Source: an uncultured Clostridia bacterium
GTDB lineage: Bacteria; Bacillota; Clostridia; Christensenellales; Aristaeellaceae
Assembly (NCBI GenBank): GCA_934663595.1
Contig: CAKUKM010000047.1
Coordinates: forward strand, 1 to 13,864
DNA: 13,864 nucleotides
Direction: 5' to 3'
Position numbers and translations under genes: made by a program
Part shown: positions 13,189-13,864 of the stretch, piece by piece
Layout: each line of letters begins with the position of its first letter
How positions within the stretch are numbered: the stretch's first letter is position 1
The notes under the pieces: generated by a model
Told to the model about the DNA's origin: nothing
The model's input: the letters and a program-made list of their open reading frames with translations, nothing else
The model's database searches: none

Positions 13189-13445
13189 ACCCAGGGGAGA
13201 GCTCGAGAGGGCAAAGTCCTCTCGAACTTAAAATCGAGCCCAGCGACATGCGCGGCGGCAAGGTTGCTTGCCTGAAGGCAGGCAAGTCGCTGCGCGACCG
13301 GCAAAGCTAAATCAAAGATTTAGGTTTGCCGCCTCGCGGGCTTTTTTCGCGAAGGGAAATCTTATTTCCCGAGAGCGAAAAAAGATTCCTTGCAGATTTT
13401 GCGCCCGGGGATTCTGAAAGAATCCTAGCAAAATCTGGTAGGGGT
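13189..13445 (+). repeat. Structured dispersed repeat, copy C (plus orientation, 3' end missing)
   Basis: About 257 bp align with copies A and B. Hairpins in order: TCGAGAGGGC-AAA-GTCCTCTCGA (13203-13225), TTGCTTGCC with GGCAGGCAA (from 13264), GTCGC-TGC-GCGAC (13286-13298), CTAAATC-AAA-GATTTAG (13307-13323) inside GGCAAA/TTTGCC (13300-13330), and GGGAAAT-CTT-ATTTCCC. The nested CAGATTTTG/CAAAATCTG stem (13393-13437) holds GGATTCT-GAA-AGAATCC (13409-13425). Unlike A and B it lacks the terminal GGCGGGGGAA/TTCCCCCGCC hairpin: similarity ends near 13445 where the sequence becomes AT-richer. Confidence 0.88.
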
Positions 13446-13602
13446 GTGTCTGCACTCATATAACGATACAGAGAACGCTAACACAGGCGTAATAATCGAG
13501 CGCTGTTTTCGCGGTTTTCCGCCTTTGGAGGGGGCGCAAATTCTGAAGCCTGTCCTCATTCTATCCGTTGTCTCTTTTCATTTTTTTTCTCTAGTCATTT
13601 TT
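13446..13602. other. Intergenic stretch without a recognisable gene
   Basis: This 157-bp segment has no convincing reading frame. From about 13540 it turns T-rich (a run of eight Ts at 13581-13588 within a pyrimidine tract), unlike the GC-rich window. It lies between truncated repeat copy C and the partial reading frame at the right edge and may mark the border of inserted DNA. Confidence 0.4.
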
Positions 13603-13864
13603 CTATGACTTCACTTTTTCCACAGGCATATCTTTGGCCATTGCAAGCCGAAGGTTCAACTCTCGGCTATAAAGGCAGCACAGATAAAAAGTATATCCCC
13701 ATACAGCTGCACAATCATAGTTCTGAAGTTCTTTGTCAGAAAGTAGGCCGTGGCTAATTTGATCTCGCATGCCAAAGCAATATTCACTAGGGCAATACCG
13801 CATAGAAAAAGCAAAACGCAGGCCGATATGATATAATGGACGTATGGATAAACAGATGACGATT
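13603..13864 (-). CDS. Partial, unrecognised protein entering from the right edge
   Basis: A minus-strand frame is open from the window edge to a TAG at 13605-13603, giving at least 86 residues. An internal ATG at 13803 lacks a ribosome site, so the true start is probably outside the window. The visible chain has a plausible protein composition, rich in Cys, Tyr and Leu (for example DCAAVWGYTFYLCCLYSREL) and ends MPVEKVKS. I do not recognise the family. Base composition is clearly more AT-rich than the neighbours, pointing to foreign origin or a degraded mobile gene. A conflicting promoter and ATG on the opposite strand at 13829-13846 mean this could instead be a chance open frame. Confidence 0.35.
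   Translation of the reverse strand, partial: IVICLSIRPLYHIGLRFAFSMRYCPSEYCFGMRDQISHGLLSDKELQNYDCAAVWGYTFYLCCLYSRELNLRLAMAKDMPVEKVKS
13829..13837 (+). promoter_or_regulatory. Extended -10 promoter at the right edge
   Basis: TGATATAAT is a perfect extended -10 (TGnTATAAT). No good -35 lies 17 bp upstream (AAGCAA). The predicted start is about 13844, where an ATG stands. Confidence 0.5.
13844..13864 (+). CDS. Possible gene start cut by the window edge, perhaps leaderless
   Basis: ATG at 13844 opens MDKQMTI before the sequence ends. It lies 6 nt after the TATAAT box and has no ribosome site, so a transcript would begin at or very near the start codon. A second ATG at 13856 is in the same frame. 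Only seven codons are visible, so the product cannot be named and the call is weak. Confidence 0.22.

Noticed and set aside
1..13864. tRNA, rRNA or known riboswitch genes
   Set aside because: I saw no cloverleaf, ribosomal core or recognisable riboswitch motif on either strand. The leaders before the main operons are only about 30-50 nt long.

Overview
The window looks like chromosomal DNA from a GC-rich, anaerobic, Clostridia-like bacterium. This rests on an NfnAB electron-bifurcating pair, a RACo-type corrinoid-protein reactivator, strong AAGGAGG ribosome sites and near-consensus sigma-A promoters. An uncultured gut lineage such as Christensenellales would fit, but that placement is inference. 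All three secreted proteins carry AxA-type signal peptides, and neither solute-binding protein has a lipobox cysteine, which is unusual for a monoderm.

Layout, left to right. (1) 1-207: four tandem copies of a 51-52 bp GC-rich unit. (2) 286-2684: promoter, nfnA, nfnB and terminator, one operon making NADPH from NADH plus reduced ferredoxin. (3) 2833-6577: strong promoter, then sugar ABC importer genes in rbs order (double ATPase with a TTG start, permease, binding protein) and a terminator. (4) 6695-8007: an unrecognised secreted protein, a 12-codon mini-ORF and a Vat/CatB-type hexapeptide acetyltransferase. (5) 8016-8331: intergenic hairpins around copy A of a structured repeat. (6) 8366-10666: polar amino acid ABC importer (permease, ATPase, binding protein). 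(7) 10669-11036: copy B of the repeat, inverted, beginning 2 nt after the stop codon, then two tandem terminators. (8) 11152-13139, minus strand: RACo-like activator with its own promoter. (9) 13189-13445: copy C of the repeat. (10) 13446-13864: AT-richer DNA of different character, with a partial minus-strand reading frame and an extended -10 promoter at the edge.

The genes are ordinary transport and redox functions. The striking content is the dispersed repeat, present three times (two plus, one minus). It is built almost wholly from short perfect or near-perfect palindromes, many with three-base GAA/TTC or AAA/TTT loops. Stem positions change in compensating pairs between copies, and whole hairpin modules are gained or lost. 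This resembles REP/BIME or MITE-like elements mobilised or maintained as folded single strands, but I recognise no named family. No transposase or reverse transcriptase is visible in the window.
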